A DNA stretch of 64,000 nucleotides from Cutaneotrichosporon cavernicola (taxonomy: Eukaryota > Basidiomycota > Tremellomycetes > Trichosporonales > Trichosporonaceae): assembly GCF_030864355.1 (NCBI RefSeq), contig NC_083396.1, positions 682,001 through 746,000 on the forward strand, given 5' to 3'. The position numbers and the translations under genes are program-made. The notes under the pieces are model-generated. The model did not search any database. It had not been told where the DNA came from and worked only from the letters and a program-made list of their open reading frames with translations. Shown here in pieces: positions 1 through 10,567 of the stretch; position 1 is the stretch's first letter, and each line of letters opens with the position of its first letter.

Positions 1-1992
1 GAGATCCAGGCCCGCTTCCGCCTTGGAACCGAATTCCGTCCACCGGCTATGAACAACAACTGATTGAGCAGAGCCCACCACCTACTCCCGCCGAGTCACT
101 GTTGTTCGAACAGCCACCGAGCTATGAAGCTCGCGTGCGTCTCCTGTTCTGGGGAGCAAATTGGCACGATGGCATGGCACAGGTCGAGGACGTGACGACC
201 AAGTTTGCCAATGCAGGGCGGGTCAACCAAGTCAGTGCCACAGACATCCTCGATATGGCACCATCACCGAGCCTTTCTGGCATGCGCTTCCGATACAATT
301 CGTCAACATCGGATAGGGAAATGGCGAGCTGGGGTGAGTTGAATTGCTTGGACCGTGTGGGCCCAATGCGTGGCTTTGGACAGTTGTGCGGGTTTCAACA
401 CCAGACGCACCGGCTGAAAGTAAAGTGCCAAGAGATTCAGGCTGTTCCACTTGGCCACCCCCAGGGGGCTCAGCAGAGGGCCAGATGGGGCTCATGCACC
501 CGGCTCAATCATCAGAGTTCCTTGGACTCTAGAGATTCGGGTTGGCGCCTCTTTTCCGCACTCTGTCCCTCACTGCCTCAACCATGAATGCATGTACTGA
601 CCCTCTCAGGCGACGACCCCTATGGACAGAAAGCGTCCCGAAAACGCTTCAACCAGCAAATTGCCCTCCAGCTCCCTATCTCTCTTCACCGCCTACCTTC
701 TGAAATCGATGCTGCGCGACGATGGCACGACATTGCTCTCGACAAACATGGTCGTGTGTGGGAACGAGGCTTGGCTGAGGTGAGCACAGTTTCTTGTTGA
801 CATTCGGCTATCTTGCCGGGTCAGATCTGTTGATCGAAATCCAGTCTCTTGGCACGTCGCGCTCGACCCTGCGTGCCCCATGCGAAGCCAAATGCTTCGT
901 GCCGACTGCATTGTTTTGCACGTCGTGCATTGTTGTGCATGGAACGCGGCGTGGGCGTGGGCCCCAGGGCCCCAGATCTGTGCCCCGCTGAGGCCCCCAA
1001 CTGCACCCCGCCCCTGCGTGGTCTGTGCATAGCGAGGGCACCAGCGGGGGTGGCTGGCATGGCTGAAAAGGTTTCGCGGGGATGGCGAAAAGGTTTCACG
1101 GGGATGGCGATGTGTCCAAGGTCTGGGCTGACACACAGGGCGAGCACTGGGCACAACACACGGACCGGCTCCTTGCAAACGTCGTGCATGTCGTGGGCAC
1201 GAAATCGCGGGCAGCTGTGACCGCAACGGGGCGCATTGTTGCGTGGCGTATCCACGACGCGAACGAGCCTGTGTCTATCCTACCGCGCCTACCGCAACGC
1301 AGTATGCCACGCCCCGAGCGCACGAATTGGATTGAATGGTACCCGACCCAGGGCAAGGCTGACCCCGCCGACGACCGCACCCTCAAGCTTGTGTGTGGCC
1401 GTTGCTTTGTCGTTGCGATGCGTGACAACGGAGAAATCTGGCTCGCAACCCGGCAGAACCGCCATGAATGGCACTGGCACTCTGTAAGTCTCCCCTTGCC
1501 TAATATATCTGACAACAGGTTGCGCGCGTGTTGCACCCAACGCAAGTCGAGCTCACAGCTGCCGACCACAGCTTTGCGATCTACCGCACCGCCTCCGACT
1601 CGGCGGCAGGTACACCGACGCCCACTGCTTGGGTTGTGCTGGCCAGCCGGAGCGGGAACAGTACGGCGTGGAGCGTGTCGTCGCTTGACATCCCGCCTGT
1701 TGCCCAGCTGAGCCTGCACGATGCGCAGGGCATGAACCACGGTGTGGCGCGTACACGTTCAGAAGTGTTTGTGTGGCGCACCCGCCGTGACACAGGCCAG
1801 GTATCTGCCAAGCGGCTCGAAATGCCGTTCATCGGGCGTGGACTGCGCCTCATGCCCGTCGAGGTATGTGCGGCCGGCTGTCTGGCCGTCGAGGTGGCCG
1901 ACGACAGTATCGACGAGCCGGTGCTCCTGGGTCTGCGCAGGTTCTTCTCGCCAGGCTCGGGCGGGCGTAAGGGAAGGGGACGCGTGTGGTGA
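1..1992 (+). CDS. RCC1-like repeat protein, 5' end outside window
   Basis: Open reading frame enters from the left edge (frame starting at base 3). Proposed exons are up to 333, 610-779, 1139-1483 and 1519-1992, giving at least 439 residues. The translation contains recurring segments of the RCC1/beta-propeller type, in which a small-residue run is followed by a DNGEIW-, KHGRVW- or ATGRIVAW-like turn. RCC1-family propellers often bind chromatin, GTPases or ubiquitin ligases; the specific role is not recognisable here. All three introns begin GTGAGT, GTGAGC or GTAAGT and end in a CTGAC...AG motif, which decided the acceptors at 609, 1138 and 1518. Introns 1 (276 nt) and 2 (359 nt) are about ten times longer than is usual in this window. 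Product call is by pattern only. Confidence 0.6.
1055..1112 (+). repeat. Imperfect ~22-bp tandem repeat in an intron
   Basis: A unit of the form GGATGGCGAAAAGGTTTC plus CGG occurs twice and starts a third time. It lies near the 3' end of the oversized second intron of the RCC1-like gene. Confidence 0.75.
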
Positions 1993-2664
1993 GACTACGC
2001 AGCAGAAAACAGAGAGCAGAGAGCAGAGAGCAGACTAGATTCCAGATCCGAGATAGTTCGCAACGATACCAGGGTATACCAGGGCTACATAGGGAGTGCG
2101 TGGGAATGCGGGGTAGGGCATGTTGTACACAATTTACAGTTGAAGTTTTAGACATGCAGAAGTGACACGGCTACCGTTGCAAAGTCGGGTGGCAGCAAGG
2201 AATGGCTTGGCTTGGCATGGCAAGTCGTGATTCGGCTCGGAAGAGTTTTAGTTGCCGCACTGTGTACCGATCGCGACGTTTCTGCCACCCGAGAAACCAA
2301 GACGCGTTCCGCGCCACACCCGATATCGGGGCGGACCGGGCGGATGGTCATGCCCTCGCATCCCAAGTGGCACTGTTGTCATTCGTGGTACTCGCTGATC
2401 TCGGTATATCTGACTGTGCGCTTGACGCAGTCGTGCACTCGGAGGAGATATATCCTGCTTCGCGAGTTGGATCACTGAGGCGCCTCAAACCAGCTCCAGC
2501 CCCTACCAGTCTAGCTGATGGTAACCTTACTTGAGTGTACTGTCGTGCTTTGAAAGCGCTATCGGCTGCCTTCTTTTTGTCGATGCATGACGAAGACCCG
2601 AACCCTCACTCTCAGGGAATACTGAAGAGACTCATATTCAGATGTTTACGTAAACAGACGTCCA
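1993..2664. other. Intergenic region before tRNA-Ile
   Basis: No gene is seen. A short purine-rich repeat (AGAGCAG units) lies just after the upstream stop codon near 2010-2035. Otherwise there are only short unconserved frames. Confidence 0.6.
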
Positions 2665-2765
2665 GGCCGCTTAGCTCAGCTGGTTAGAGCATTGTACTAA
2701 TATCGAGTACTTCGGTATCGCAATTAGTAATGCAAAGGTCGGCAGTTCGATCCTGTCAGTGGTCA
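2665..2765 (+). tRNA. tRNA-Ile (AAT), intron-containing
   Basis: Full cloverleaf. The acceptor arms 2665-2671 and 2758-2764 pair over seven positions with two G-U pairs. A canonical D arm follows, then the anticodon stem TTGTA/TGCAA, and the T arm GGCAG/CTGTC around TTCGATC. The anticodon AAT is at 2699-2701, and a 27-nt intron occupies 2703-2729 just after position 37, the standard site. A six-T Pol III terminator follows at 2772-2777. Confidence 0.93.
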
Positions 2766-3195
2766 GTTCAATTTTTTGAGCACGAGCTTCATGGCACTTG
2801 GCACCGACTTCCAGTCTCTGCCTGCAACTGACCCCATCCGCCTCACTCAGACTCATCACAAACGCATCTGAAAGCAGTCGTGACTTGCATCCGCTGTCCA
2901 GCGGGATCCCAGCGGAACACCTTACGTCCAGACCACTAATGTGACGTCACATCATTCCATCGCCTCCCTCCGTGTCGCCTCCGCTCCGCTCCTCTCCTCT
3001 TCTAACCGTCCCATCGCTCCACTCGTGTGATATCATACTTTGGTCGAGCGCGACAGCACCGCGCCGCAAGGCAAGTCCGAGCTGATCCCGCTACGTCAGA
3101 CATGACGACATGGTCGCCTTGTCGCCGTCGGGATATATATACTGGGTCCACAAACCAAGCCAACAAACCAAACCAACCCTAGCCACCAGACCAAG
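2766..3195. other. Promoter region of the small secreted protein gene
   Basis: Holds the tRNA terminator and, near 3131-3139, an ATATATATA box about 60 bp upstream of the next ATG, followed by a CA-rich leader. No gene is seen. Confidence 0.5.
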
Positions 3196-3606
3196 ATGTA
3201 CATCCCCATCCAGAAGATCCTCGCCTCACTGGCGCTTTCCAACGCGTTGCTCGGTGAGTCCTCCCTCCCCCGCACGTTCCTGACGTCAGGCGACCGTATC
3301 GCCCACGGCTCAGTGATGGACTATGCTGTCGAGACGTGTCTCGACGACGATGGGAATGTGCGGTGCACAAAACCCTTCCTCGTGCAGAAAAGCAAGTGTT
3401 ACGAAATCAAGTGGTCGACAGACGGCGCGGTAAGCCACACTACCGCCGAAGTACGTGATGCCGGCAGTGGCGAGATTGTATTTTACCGCGACACGGATGG
3501 AAAGTGGACACCGGAGAAGGGCGAGCTTGTGTACATCGACTTCAAGCCCAAGATCCCTACGCAGGGGAATAAGACGGTCGATTACGAGGTGCATACATGC
3601 AAGTAG
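3196..3606 (+). CDS. Small secreted protein of unknown function
   Basis: ATG at 3196 follows an A/C-rich leader and a TATA-like box. The product begins with a short hydrophobic segment (residues about 8-20) consistent with a signal peptide. The mature part carries four cysteines (ETC, RC, KC, HTC) and many beta-strand-like stretches. A likely 36-nt in-frame intron lies at 3254-3289 (GTGAGT to GACGTCAG), so the protein is 124 residues spliced or 136 unspliced. I do not recognise the family. Cysteine pairing, small size and the signal segment suggest an extracellular or cell-wall role, which is inference. Confidence 0.65.
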   Translation: MYIPIQKILASLALSNALLGESSLPRTFLTSGDRIAHGSVMDYAVETCLDDDGNVRCTKPFLVQKSKCYEIKWSTDGAVSHTTAEVRDAGSGEIVFYRDTDGKWTPEKGELVYIDFKPKIPTQGNKTVDYEVHTCK

Positions 3607-4096
3607 GCATATGGATTAGCGTGGGGCATGAATGAGAGCGGCCAAAAGAGACGCCTGGGTAGACTTGCTCGCACGCTGAGTCGAACAGCGGTTAGCTCAG
3701 ATGAGGACTCTCCACAACGAACTGTGATAACCACCTACACTATACGAGCTTGTGATGGCACATTGGCAACATTCAGTCGTTCGGTAGGTTCCTGGCGCGT
3801 CATGCGCTTCGTCATGCGCTTTCTGGGGCTCATTAGTTCTCGGCATCGCGACGCCACGCCGAACAAGGACTCATTCATCACGTGGCGCCCCTCGCGCTTC
3901 CCAGTCCTGAAACGTCATGACTGTGTGAATATAACGTACTTGCAGAGAGCATGTGGAGCAAGTGGGGCCGGCCGGATGTTCCCTCCCGGGCCCGGCTACT
4001 TCCAGCCAACATCCTTGTTTGCCGTGGCTTCTCATGTCCCCATCCGTCCCGAATTATACAGTATATCATCCTTACGATCCCAGTACAACTAGGCAA
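3607..4096. other. 3'-3' intergenic region
   Basis: Lies between convergent genes. Only short frames without family resemblance are present, plus a small duplicated CATGCGCTT at about 3802-3820. No gene is seen. Confidence 0.5.
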
Positions 4097-5999
4097 CTAA
4101 GTAAAGGCGAACGTCGAGAGGTCAAAGTCAAAGCCGAAGGCGTATGGCCATCCGTCGACCTGCGGGTCGACAACAGCGCCGTCGACGGGGAGGAACGGTA
4201 CAGAGCGCTCGGGTCCAACGTTGAGATCTGCTGTTAACCAGCTCCAAGGAAGACTCACCAAACACGCATGCGACAGCTTTGAACCCGATGATGAGCTCGG
4301 CACAGATCGGCCATGTGTCCTGGTGCTTGAGCAGCAGGTCGTGCAGGAGCTGGAAGAGCGTCTGTGCTTCGCGGCGGTGCAGCTCACCCGCGTCGTGAGC
4401 CAGGATGAGGAGCTGCCCGCACACTACCAGGCGCTGCACTTGCGGCCAGGACGGGTTGAGCTGGTTGACGCTGATCAGGTCCGAGTAGCTGTACATGATC
4501 TGCTCAACGGCGCGTGTTATCGTGGCCCACGCCTGCGGGGCGAGACCCTCGCGTCCGATATGTGGAAGGTAGAGGAGGATGCGGAGCCTGCTGTCAGCCT
4601 AAATCGCAGCCACACCCACCAGTTGTACCGGAACTGGGCCCATGCGAGCTTGGCTCGCTGACCCGCCTCGAGGTACGATACGTGCCGCATCTCGCGGACA
4701 TACGGCATCCACGCAGCCTCGGTTGCGGTGATGTACGCGAGGTTGCTCGTGTCCACGTGAGGGTCCCCGTAATCAGCCAGGAGCTTGGCGGTGAAGAACG
4801 ACGAGCGCGCGAGACATTCGGGGAACATTGTCGCTGGAGGTGTCGGGTCCACGTCGATCTCAGTGAACGGGATGGCGGGCCGCAGGTCCATAAGAGAACT
4901 TCGGAACCTGGTGGTCAGCAAGGTCGCAGGCGGGCTCACATCTCGGTGTAGAAGAAAGCAGAGAAGAGCGCGCCGACTTGGTCATGTGGCTGGTACAGGC
5001 TCGCGGTCTCACGGCGATGCAGACCCAGCTCTTTGACCTGCCACGCCATCTGCTGCAGCAGATCCTTCGTCTCGGCAGGCCCGCCCATGCCGATCGAGAA
5101 CGGGATGAGGTAGAAGATCGCCCCTGGAGTCAGCTCACAGAGGTATGATGCAAGCTATTCACATAAAGCCACCAGACTGGGCCGATTCCAGCTCGCCAAC
5201 GCGTTGTACGCCTTGTGGTAGTACGTAATATCCTCGCGGCTCTCGTCCGTCAGCGTGAGGTTCTCGCCCTCGCTGATGGCGACGCGGATCTGCGCAAAGC
5301 GGCTCGTACATAGCGCAGCATACACAAGCGCCGTCTGGTCGTCGGTAAGGCTGTTAGGCATTGCCCGGTACCGACCATACAACGATCGCAGGAGGGTACG
5401 GTCGCTCGGCGGTTCGCGCGAATCAAAGTCGCCCCCTTGCTCGTGAAGCAGCTGCTCCATGAGTACATCCTCATACTTGGTGAGCAGGGGCTGTGGAGGC
5501 AATGGAGTGGAAGGGATGCCAGCCAAACGGGTGTCCACCTTGAACACGAGCTGGGAGAAGGGCAACCCCTTGTTGCGGCACCATCCGGCAAGTGCGGCCT
5601 CGAGCTCGTCGAGCGGATTACGCTTGTCGAGGAAGATTGGTTCGGCGTACGACGCGCTGGAAAGGGGATCATGCAACTCGCGTGGTGGATCCACAGCGTC
5701 GTGGTTCTGATGGCGGAGGAAGAGCTTGGCGCTCGGCGCGCTGGGGTCAGTGATGTCGTGCCTTTCTAGTCAACGTACCGTTTTGGACGCGCCTTGAGCC
5801 GAACGGTACAGCTGCTCGTTAGGTTTGACCAAGTCTGGGAAGCTTACCTGCTCCCGATACCGGCGGTACGGCAGGGTGTGCACGGCGGTGGGCCGACACA
5901 TTTGATTCTGCGCGCGCGGCAGGCCTCGCATGCTTTAGAGGAGCGCTTGCGGGGGAGCTCGTGATCTACAACCGCGACTGTTTCCCTTGCCTCGCTCAT
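4097..5999 (-). CDS. Zn2Cys6 transcription factor with fungal-specific TF domain
   Basis: Seven exons: 5999-5848, 5811-5779, 5740-5163, 5123-4940, 4907-4620, 4590-4259 and 4230-4097, encoding 566 residues. The N-terminal zinc cluster uses Cys24, 27, 34, 40, 43 and 52, the last brought in by splicing exon 1 to the 33-nt exon 2. A basic linker follows, then a long helical middle homology region with RLRILLYLP- and LILAHDAGELH-like segments. Start chosen at 5999 because it leaves a compact N-terminus before the basic patch; in-frame ATGs at 6110 and 6056 are alternatives. Introns are 28-39 nt. The acceptors at 4231 and 4591 are tandem CAGCAG, so one residue may vary. It is divergent from the GH88 gene (507 bp apart), which makes it a candidate pathway regulator. 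Confidence 0.88.
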
Positions 6000-6506
6000 T
6001 TGATTTGTATACACTGTTGCTGTTGTTGTTGGATGTTTGATGGAAAGATTAGACATTAAGAGAGGGGGATTTATGGGGGATGTTGCCCGGAGTCCATCTC
6101 TGGAGCCCACTATAACCCTGACTCAACGGTGGGGCCAACATCACGTGAGCGTGTCAACGATCACCCAGCAGCCCATTCAGAATGCGCGGCTCTAGTGCTC
6201 ATTGCATTTCATTTATCTTCACTTGTAATCTAGCATTGAGCTGTCCACCATTCTCCGCTTACTCAACACCGTGAGGGTTCCCCAAGACGGTCGGATAGTC
6301 TCGTGAGACGACGGTAGCTCGTAGCTCCGGCTGCCGGCTGCCCTGGGTAGCTGGCCAATGTCGGTCCGGCCCGACCGCAACATCCGTCTACATCCTTATT
6401 GCCTTGCACACTAACCCCATCTGCCGTGGTTACATCTGCTCACTTCCTCCCAGCGGTAGACTATAAATACTGCACTGACGATGCACCAAGAGCAACAACA
6501 AGCACA
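6000..6506. promoter_or_regulatory. Shared divergent promoter, Zn2Cys6 factor / GH88
   Basis: A 507-bp region between head-to-head genes. A TATA-like CTATAAATA at 6461-6469 lies about 40 bp before the GH88 start. CGG/CCG-containing stretches around 6325-6380 could serve as zinc-cluster sites, but I could not fix a palindrome. Confidence 0.55.
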
Positions 6507-7993
6507 ATGGACACTCTCCAGAGCCTCCCCACCTCCTTCCCCGAGCTATACGCGGTGAGCGACAGCATCAAGGTCGTCGAGGTCGCCAACAAGTACAACC
6601 CGCCTGATGTGAGCAGCTCGTACTTGACAAGTTGACAGCAGGGAACACCCATCACCCGTATTCCCGAGTACACCATTCCTGGGGAGGGTGGCGCGTACCA
6701 CTGCTCAAAGGGTATGTCAGATCTCATTCTTCTCGAGGTATCTGATATCAGTCGAGACAGCTTGGACGCAGGGCTTCTTCCCCGGCCTACTGTGGCTCAT
6801 GCTGGAACGCCGCCGCCTCCTTCCAGCTTCAGTTGACAGCTCCTATTCCGAGGATGACATTGCGCACCTCGCCCGTAGGTATCAAGAGAGTTTTCGTCAC
6901 AAGGCGAACCCAGCGATCAACCACGACCAGGGGTTCCGGTTCCAACTCAGTTTTGGACGGTGAGCAAGCTGGCTTTTCCCTCATTGAGCTGACGACCAGG
7001 GACATGGACCTGACCAAGAGCGATGAATCGGCGGTCCTCATCGATGCAGCTGACTCGCTTGTGGACCGCTATTCTGATAAGATCGGCTGTATCCGCTCCT
7101 GGGACAAGATGGTGCGCGTCGGCGAGCCCGATGTCTGGCGCCTGGACAACCAGGATGAGCACTACCTCGTGATTATCGACAACATGATGAACCTTGACCT
7201 CATGTACCTGGCCACCGAACTCACGGGTGACCCGAAATATGCTGCTATAGCAACGCGCCAGGCGGAAATGATGCAGGCCGCACATGTGCGGCCGGACGGG
7301 ACGACGTACCACGTCGTCGACTTCACCGATGGCAGCGCTCACAAGGGCTACACCTGTCAGGGGTACGAGGACGAGTCGTGCTGGTCCCGCGGGCAGGCAT
7401 GGGGCATCTACGGCTTTGCTCAGTGCGGTGGGCTGTCGGTTAGATTGTAACTAATCTCAGCTCTGCGGACAGGACGCAAGGACTTTCTCGACACGTCCCG
7501 TTTGCTCACGGACAAGTTCCTCGATCTTCTCCCCGAGTCTGGCGTACCGTGGTGGTAAGCTGTGTCCTGTGATCTAAGCTTAAACAGCAGGGACTTTGAC
7601 GCACCCAAGCCGTGCCCGTATGACTCGTCTGCAGCGACGATTGCTGCAGCCGGCATGCTCATACTCTTCCGCCTTCTAAGGTCGGCAGACCCCACGGCCG
7701 CAGAGCAGTACCTCGCGCGCGCCTTCAAACTGGTACGCGACACGCTGCGCGAGTGCAAGACCGCTGCTGCGTCCCTCACCGACGGTAAGGTCAACTGGGG
7801 AACTGGAGAATGGGAGACCATTCTCCAGCACTCGACAATAAACGGGAACCGCTTCTCGGCCCGCACGATGATGGACCACGGACTGGTGTGTGAGTCCAGC
7901 TGGGGCGGCTTCATCGAGCTGACGACAGACGCCGACTACTATCTTGCCGAGTTTGCTAACGAGGCGCTCAAGCTGCGTCCTCGGCCGAACTAG
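6507..7993 (+). CDS. Glycoside hydrolase family 88, unsaturated glucuronyl hydrolase
   Basis: Six exons: 6507-6608, 6642-6711, 6761-6959, 7000-7427, 7461-7554 and 7591-7993, giving 431 residues. GH88 enzymes hydrate delta-4,5-unsaturated uronic acids released by polysaccharide lyases. Visible hallmarks are WTQGFFPGLLW near residue 59, NHDQG with Asp113 and IDNMMN with Asp184 (matching the two catalytic Asp of the family), SRGQAWGIYG, and the WWDFDAP and DSSA motifs late in the chain. There is no signal peptide, so it should act inside the cell on imported disaccharides. Introns 1 and 5 have tandem CAG acceptors. The neighbouring divergent Zn2Cys6 gene may control it. Confidence 0.92.
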
Positions 7994-8116
7994 TCAGTTA
8001 GGAGGAGGAATAGATAGAATAGGATGCAAGTGTGACAAAGTTGTCATTCCGCACCTACCGGCAATACCCGATCCCTCCACCACACAATCTCGGTATCTCC
8101 CACTCACTCATCTATC

Positions 8117-9151
8117 ATGGACATCGCGGCCTTCCCTCACATCCTGGAAAGCATCCTATCCTATGCGCCGCCCGCATCGCTCGTTATACTCCGTGGCGTC
8201 TCACGCGACCTGCATAATCGTGCTGACGCGCGCCTCTTCGCGCACATCCAGTTCGCCTTTCCCAATTCCGAGGCGGGGTACATCTCCATCCGCGCCGCCC
8301 GCGCACCCGTAACACTCAAGTGGCTGAGGTACGGCACAGGCGCTAAGGCTCGGGACAACCGCCGAGCCCGAACCCGTAGGCACGTCGCCCACCTCGTCAG
8401 TGAGGCGCGTGTGCTGGACGGCCTACTTGAGGGCTTTGTCGGTGCCCCGCCCGCCGCGCAGCAGGCGCTATTAGCTGCCGCGCCCGGCATATGCCTCTCC
8501 CCTGATGCGACGGTTAGGGTTCTGCATGGTTTCGATCGTGACTGGCGCGCATACGAGTGTCTCGTGCGCCTCTGTGACGGCCTGTACCTCGACCATCGGC
8601 CCGTGATTTCACTCGCGGACACCCCGTTCCTCCCACTCACCCCCTCCCGCCTAGCCTACACTGTGCTAGTAGCGCGCGGTGTGCCTCCACCCTCGGACGT
8701 GCTAAGGCGACACATCCGCGAGTCGAACCGCGTCCTCCACCTCCTCCTCGACACACCCCGCCCAAGCCAAGGGGTGGAGGATCACCTCCTCGCACAGCTC
8801 TTTGAGCCGGCGCTCTTCTGCACCGCCCGCCAGACCGAGTCGACGCGTACCCTCACTGTCGTGGGTGGTGGCGCCGAATTACGCGCTCTCCTCGGCCTCC
8901 CAGCCTCCACTGGGGCCGACGAGTTCGAGACCGCCGTCGACGTGTTCGCCGACAGCGTGTGGTATGTCGCTCCAGACGGGGGTGCACGCGATGACAGCCA
9001 CCACGGAACGGCAGAGGTCATGGCAGCGCTTCGCAGGAAACACCTCCATTTTCTCACGCCAGAGGAGTATGTCATGCAGGTGGGTGCGGAACAGGTCGCG
9101 CTTGAGACGCAGATCGACCCTATGGGGGAAGGAGTAATATACCTTCCTTGA
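8117..9151 (+). CDS. F-box-like protein of unknown target
   Basis: Single exon, 344 residues, ATG 123 bp after the GH88 stop. The first 40 residues read like a degenerate F-box (FPHILESILSYAPPASLVILRGVSRDLHN). The remainder is an unfamiliar alpha/beta region ending in an FLTPEEYVMQVGAEQVALETQ-type tail. Related tail fragments occur just downstream in both orientations, so this belongs to a locally duplicated family. F-box proteins recruit substrates to SCF ubiquitin ligases; that function is assumed from the N-terminus only. Confidence 0.7.
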   Translation: MDIAAFPHILESILSYAPPASLVILRGVSRDLHNRADARLFAHIQFAFPNSEAGYISIRAARAPVTLKWLRYGTGAKARDNRRARTRRHVAHLVSEARVLDGLLEGFVGAPPAAQQALLAAAPGICLSPDATVRVLHGFDRDWRAYECLVRLCDGLYLDHRPVISLADTPFLPLTPSRLAYTVLVARGVPPPSDVLRRHIRESNRVLHLLLDTPRPSQGVEDHLLAQLFEPALFCTARQTESTRTLTVVGGGAELRALLGLPASTGADEFETAVDVFADSVWYVAPDGGARDDSHHGTAEVMAALRRKHLHFLTPEEYVMQVGAEQVALETQIDPMGEGVIYLP

Positions 9152-9450
9152 CAAGGTTTGTGTTCATTTCGACGAATAGGCCCACGCTCCGCTTCCTCGG
9201 ACCACCGAATTACATAGCCATCGGCGTTCAGAAACAGCTTGCGAACACGAGTGCGCGAGTGCATCGTCTTTGATTATTCCTGGATCAACATCCCCGATTC
9301 TGACCGTCTTAATTATCGCCTTGGCGCCTGCTGCTACGTCGCCAGGCCGGCAGAAAATGGTGTGGACAACGTCGCCAGGCGATAATTAACCTCGGGCTCG
9401 AAGTAGGCCCAATTACCGGCTATCCCCTGTATTTCTCTCCCCTGGAAGTC
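9152..9450. repeat. Spacer with short inverted and direct repeats
   Basis: A perfect 12-bp inverted repeat (TTAATTATCGCC at 9309-9320 and its complement at 9378-9389) encloses a 12-bp direct repeat (ACGTCGCCAGGC at 9336 and 9369). No coding sequence is seen. It sits between the intact F-box-like gene and its decayed copy. Confidence 0.6.
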
Positions 9451-9860
9451 GTGGTCATCCACCTCGTTCACTCGGACGACACCTTGGCGCCTGTCGACAC
9501 GCTCCCCCCACCGATCTTGCATCAAATTCTGTCGATTCCGTTCACCTGGGAAACTAACGGGGTCCACCTTGCCCCGCAAGTCACAGTCGTTGGCGGCGCG
9601 CAGGAGTGCCGCATTTCCCTCGGTCTTCATCCCGCAGCCTCAGACGACGAGTTCTTCACCGCTCTTGACCGCACTGCAGTGGGCCCACCGTCGGCCCAGG
9701 ACTGGGTTACCATGACCAGGCGTCTCCCGATGCGATCGAGCCGCATTGGCGCGAGTACGTTCGCTTCATCTCGCCCAAGGAGCACGCCGCGGAGGTTGGT
9801 GCCGCGCAAGTCGTCAATCGGCGGTATCGTGTCGCCTCGATGACCCTAGACACGGCCTAA
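9451..9860 (+). pseudogene. Decayed copy of the F-box-like gene (3' half)
   Basis: The frame from 9451 gives VTVVGGAQECRISLGLHP and DDEFFTALD, clearly related to LTVVGGGAELRALLGLP and ADEFETAVD of the intact gene at 8117-9151. After about 9720 the similarity shifts frame to REYVRFISPKEH and EVGAAQVV, matching LHFLTPEEY and QVGAEQVA. The frame change with no plausible intron, and the absence of the N-terminal half, mark it as a pseudogene fragment. Confidence 0.75.
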
Positions 9861-9865
9861 AGACC

Positions 9866-9935
9866 TCACGGAATGTACAGAGCGGGAACGGACCAGGGAT
9901 CGACTTGAGTCTCGAGAGCAACACAATCACCATCC
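9866..9935 (-). pseudogene. Inverted fragment of the F-box-like gene tail
   Basis: Read on the minus strand, the last residues CVALETQVDPWSVPALYIP-stop match the C-terminus VALETQIDPMGEGVIYLP-stop of the gene at 8117-9151. It lies head-on against the forward fragment ending at 9860, so two partial copies meet tail to tail. Confidence 0.7.
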
Positions 9936-10063
9936 ATTTCGACGCAAGAAACGGCGCGCTCGAGATAGACTAGACACGCACTGTAGATTAGAGCAAAGTC
10001 GGGAGCAGACTGATACGCAAGCGGGGTGAGTGGTACACAAGCAGCCAGACGCAGATACATTCA

Positions 10064-10347
10064 TCACTGCTTTCGGAGCAAAGCCTGCAGCTCTGGCGGC
10101 AGCGGGCAATAAGAGTCCTTGACGTCCTGCGGACGCTCGCCGGTACGCGCGTGAGTGAGCCACATGGCCGCGCAGCACTGGTACAGGTCCTTGATGGCGA
10201 CGGTGCACTTTGCCTGGTCCGTTTGGGCCTGGAGGCAGGTCTTGATCGCGCCGGCTGTGGTCAGCACAGACTGCAGCTGGACCGACCTTCGGCGTTGCAG
10301 TTGAAGTCGGCAGCGCCGCCCTGGTCGGGGTGCAGGAAGTTGCCCAT
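10064..10347 (-). CDS. CMC4: Twin-CX9C mitochondrial protein, CMC4-like
   Basis: Two exons, 10347-10287 and 10254-10064, encode 83 residues; the 32-nt intron (GTCGGT donor, CTGACCACAG acceptor) is required to restore the frame. The product has successive C-x9-C spacings at Cys17, Cys27 and Cys37 and a CC pair, with CLQAQ and IKDLYQCC resembling yeast Cmc4, and a YCPLPPEL tail matching the family's CPLP motif. Cmc4 is an intermembrane-space protein imported by the Mia40 disulfide relay. The family's extra Cys in the first helix is Gly here (EAG instead of EAC). The donor is non-consensus, but phase and motif spacing support it. Confidence 0.85.
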
Positions 10348-10567
10348 TGCAAGAGAGGGTGGGCAGTGGAGAGTGTTCTCACACTCGCGACACGCCTCCT
10401 GTATATATGAGAGTGCTATTGTTGGAGGGCGAGACCTCGGTTATCAGGCACATGACATGACGCTAGTGCGTTATCGATGACGCGCGCGGAACCTTCTACT
10501 GCTCTACCGGGCCGAGTCGGTCGGTTCCGCCTTTCATCTGCATTCAGCTTCCCAGCTTCCAAACGGC

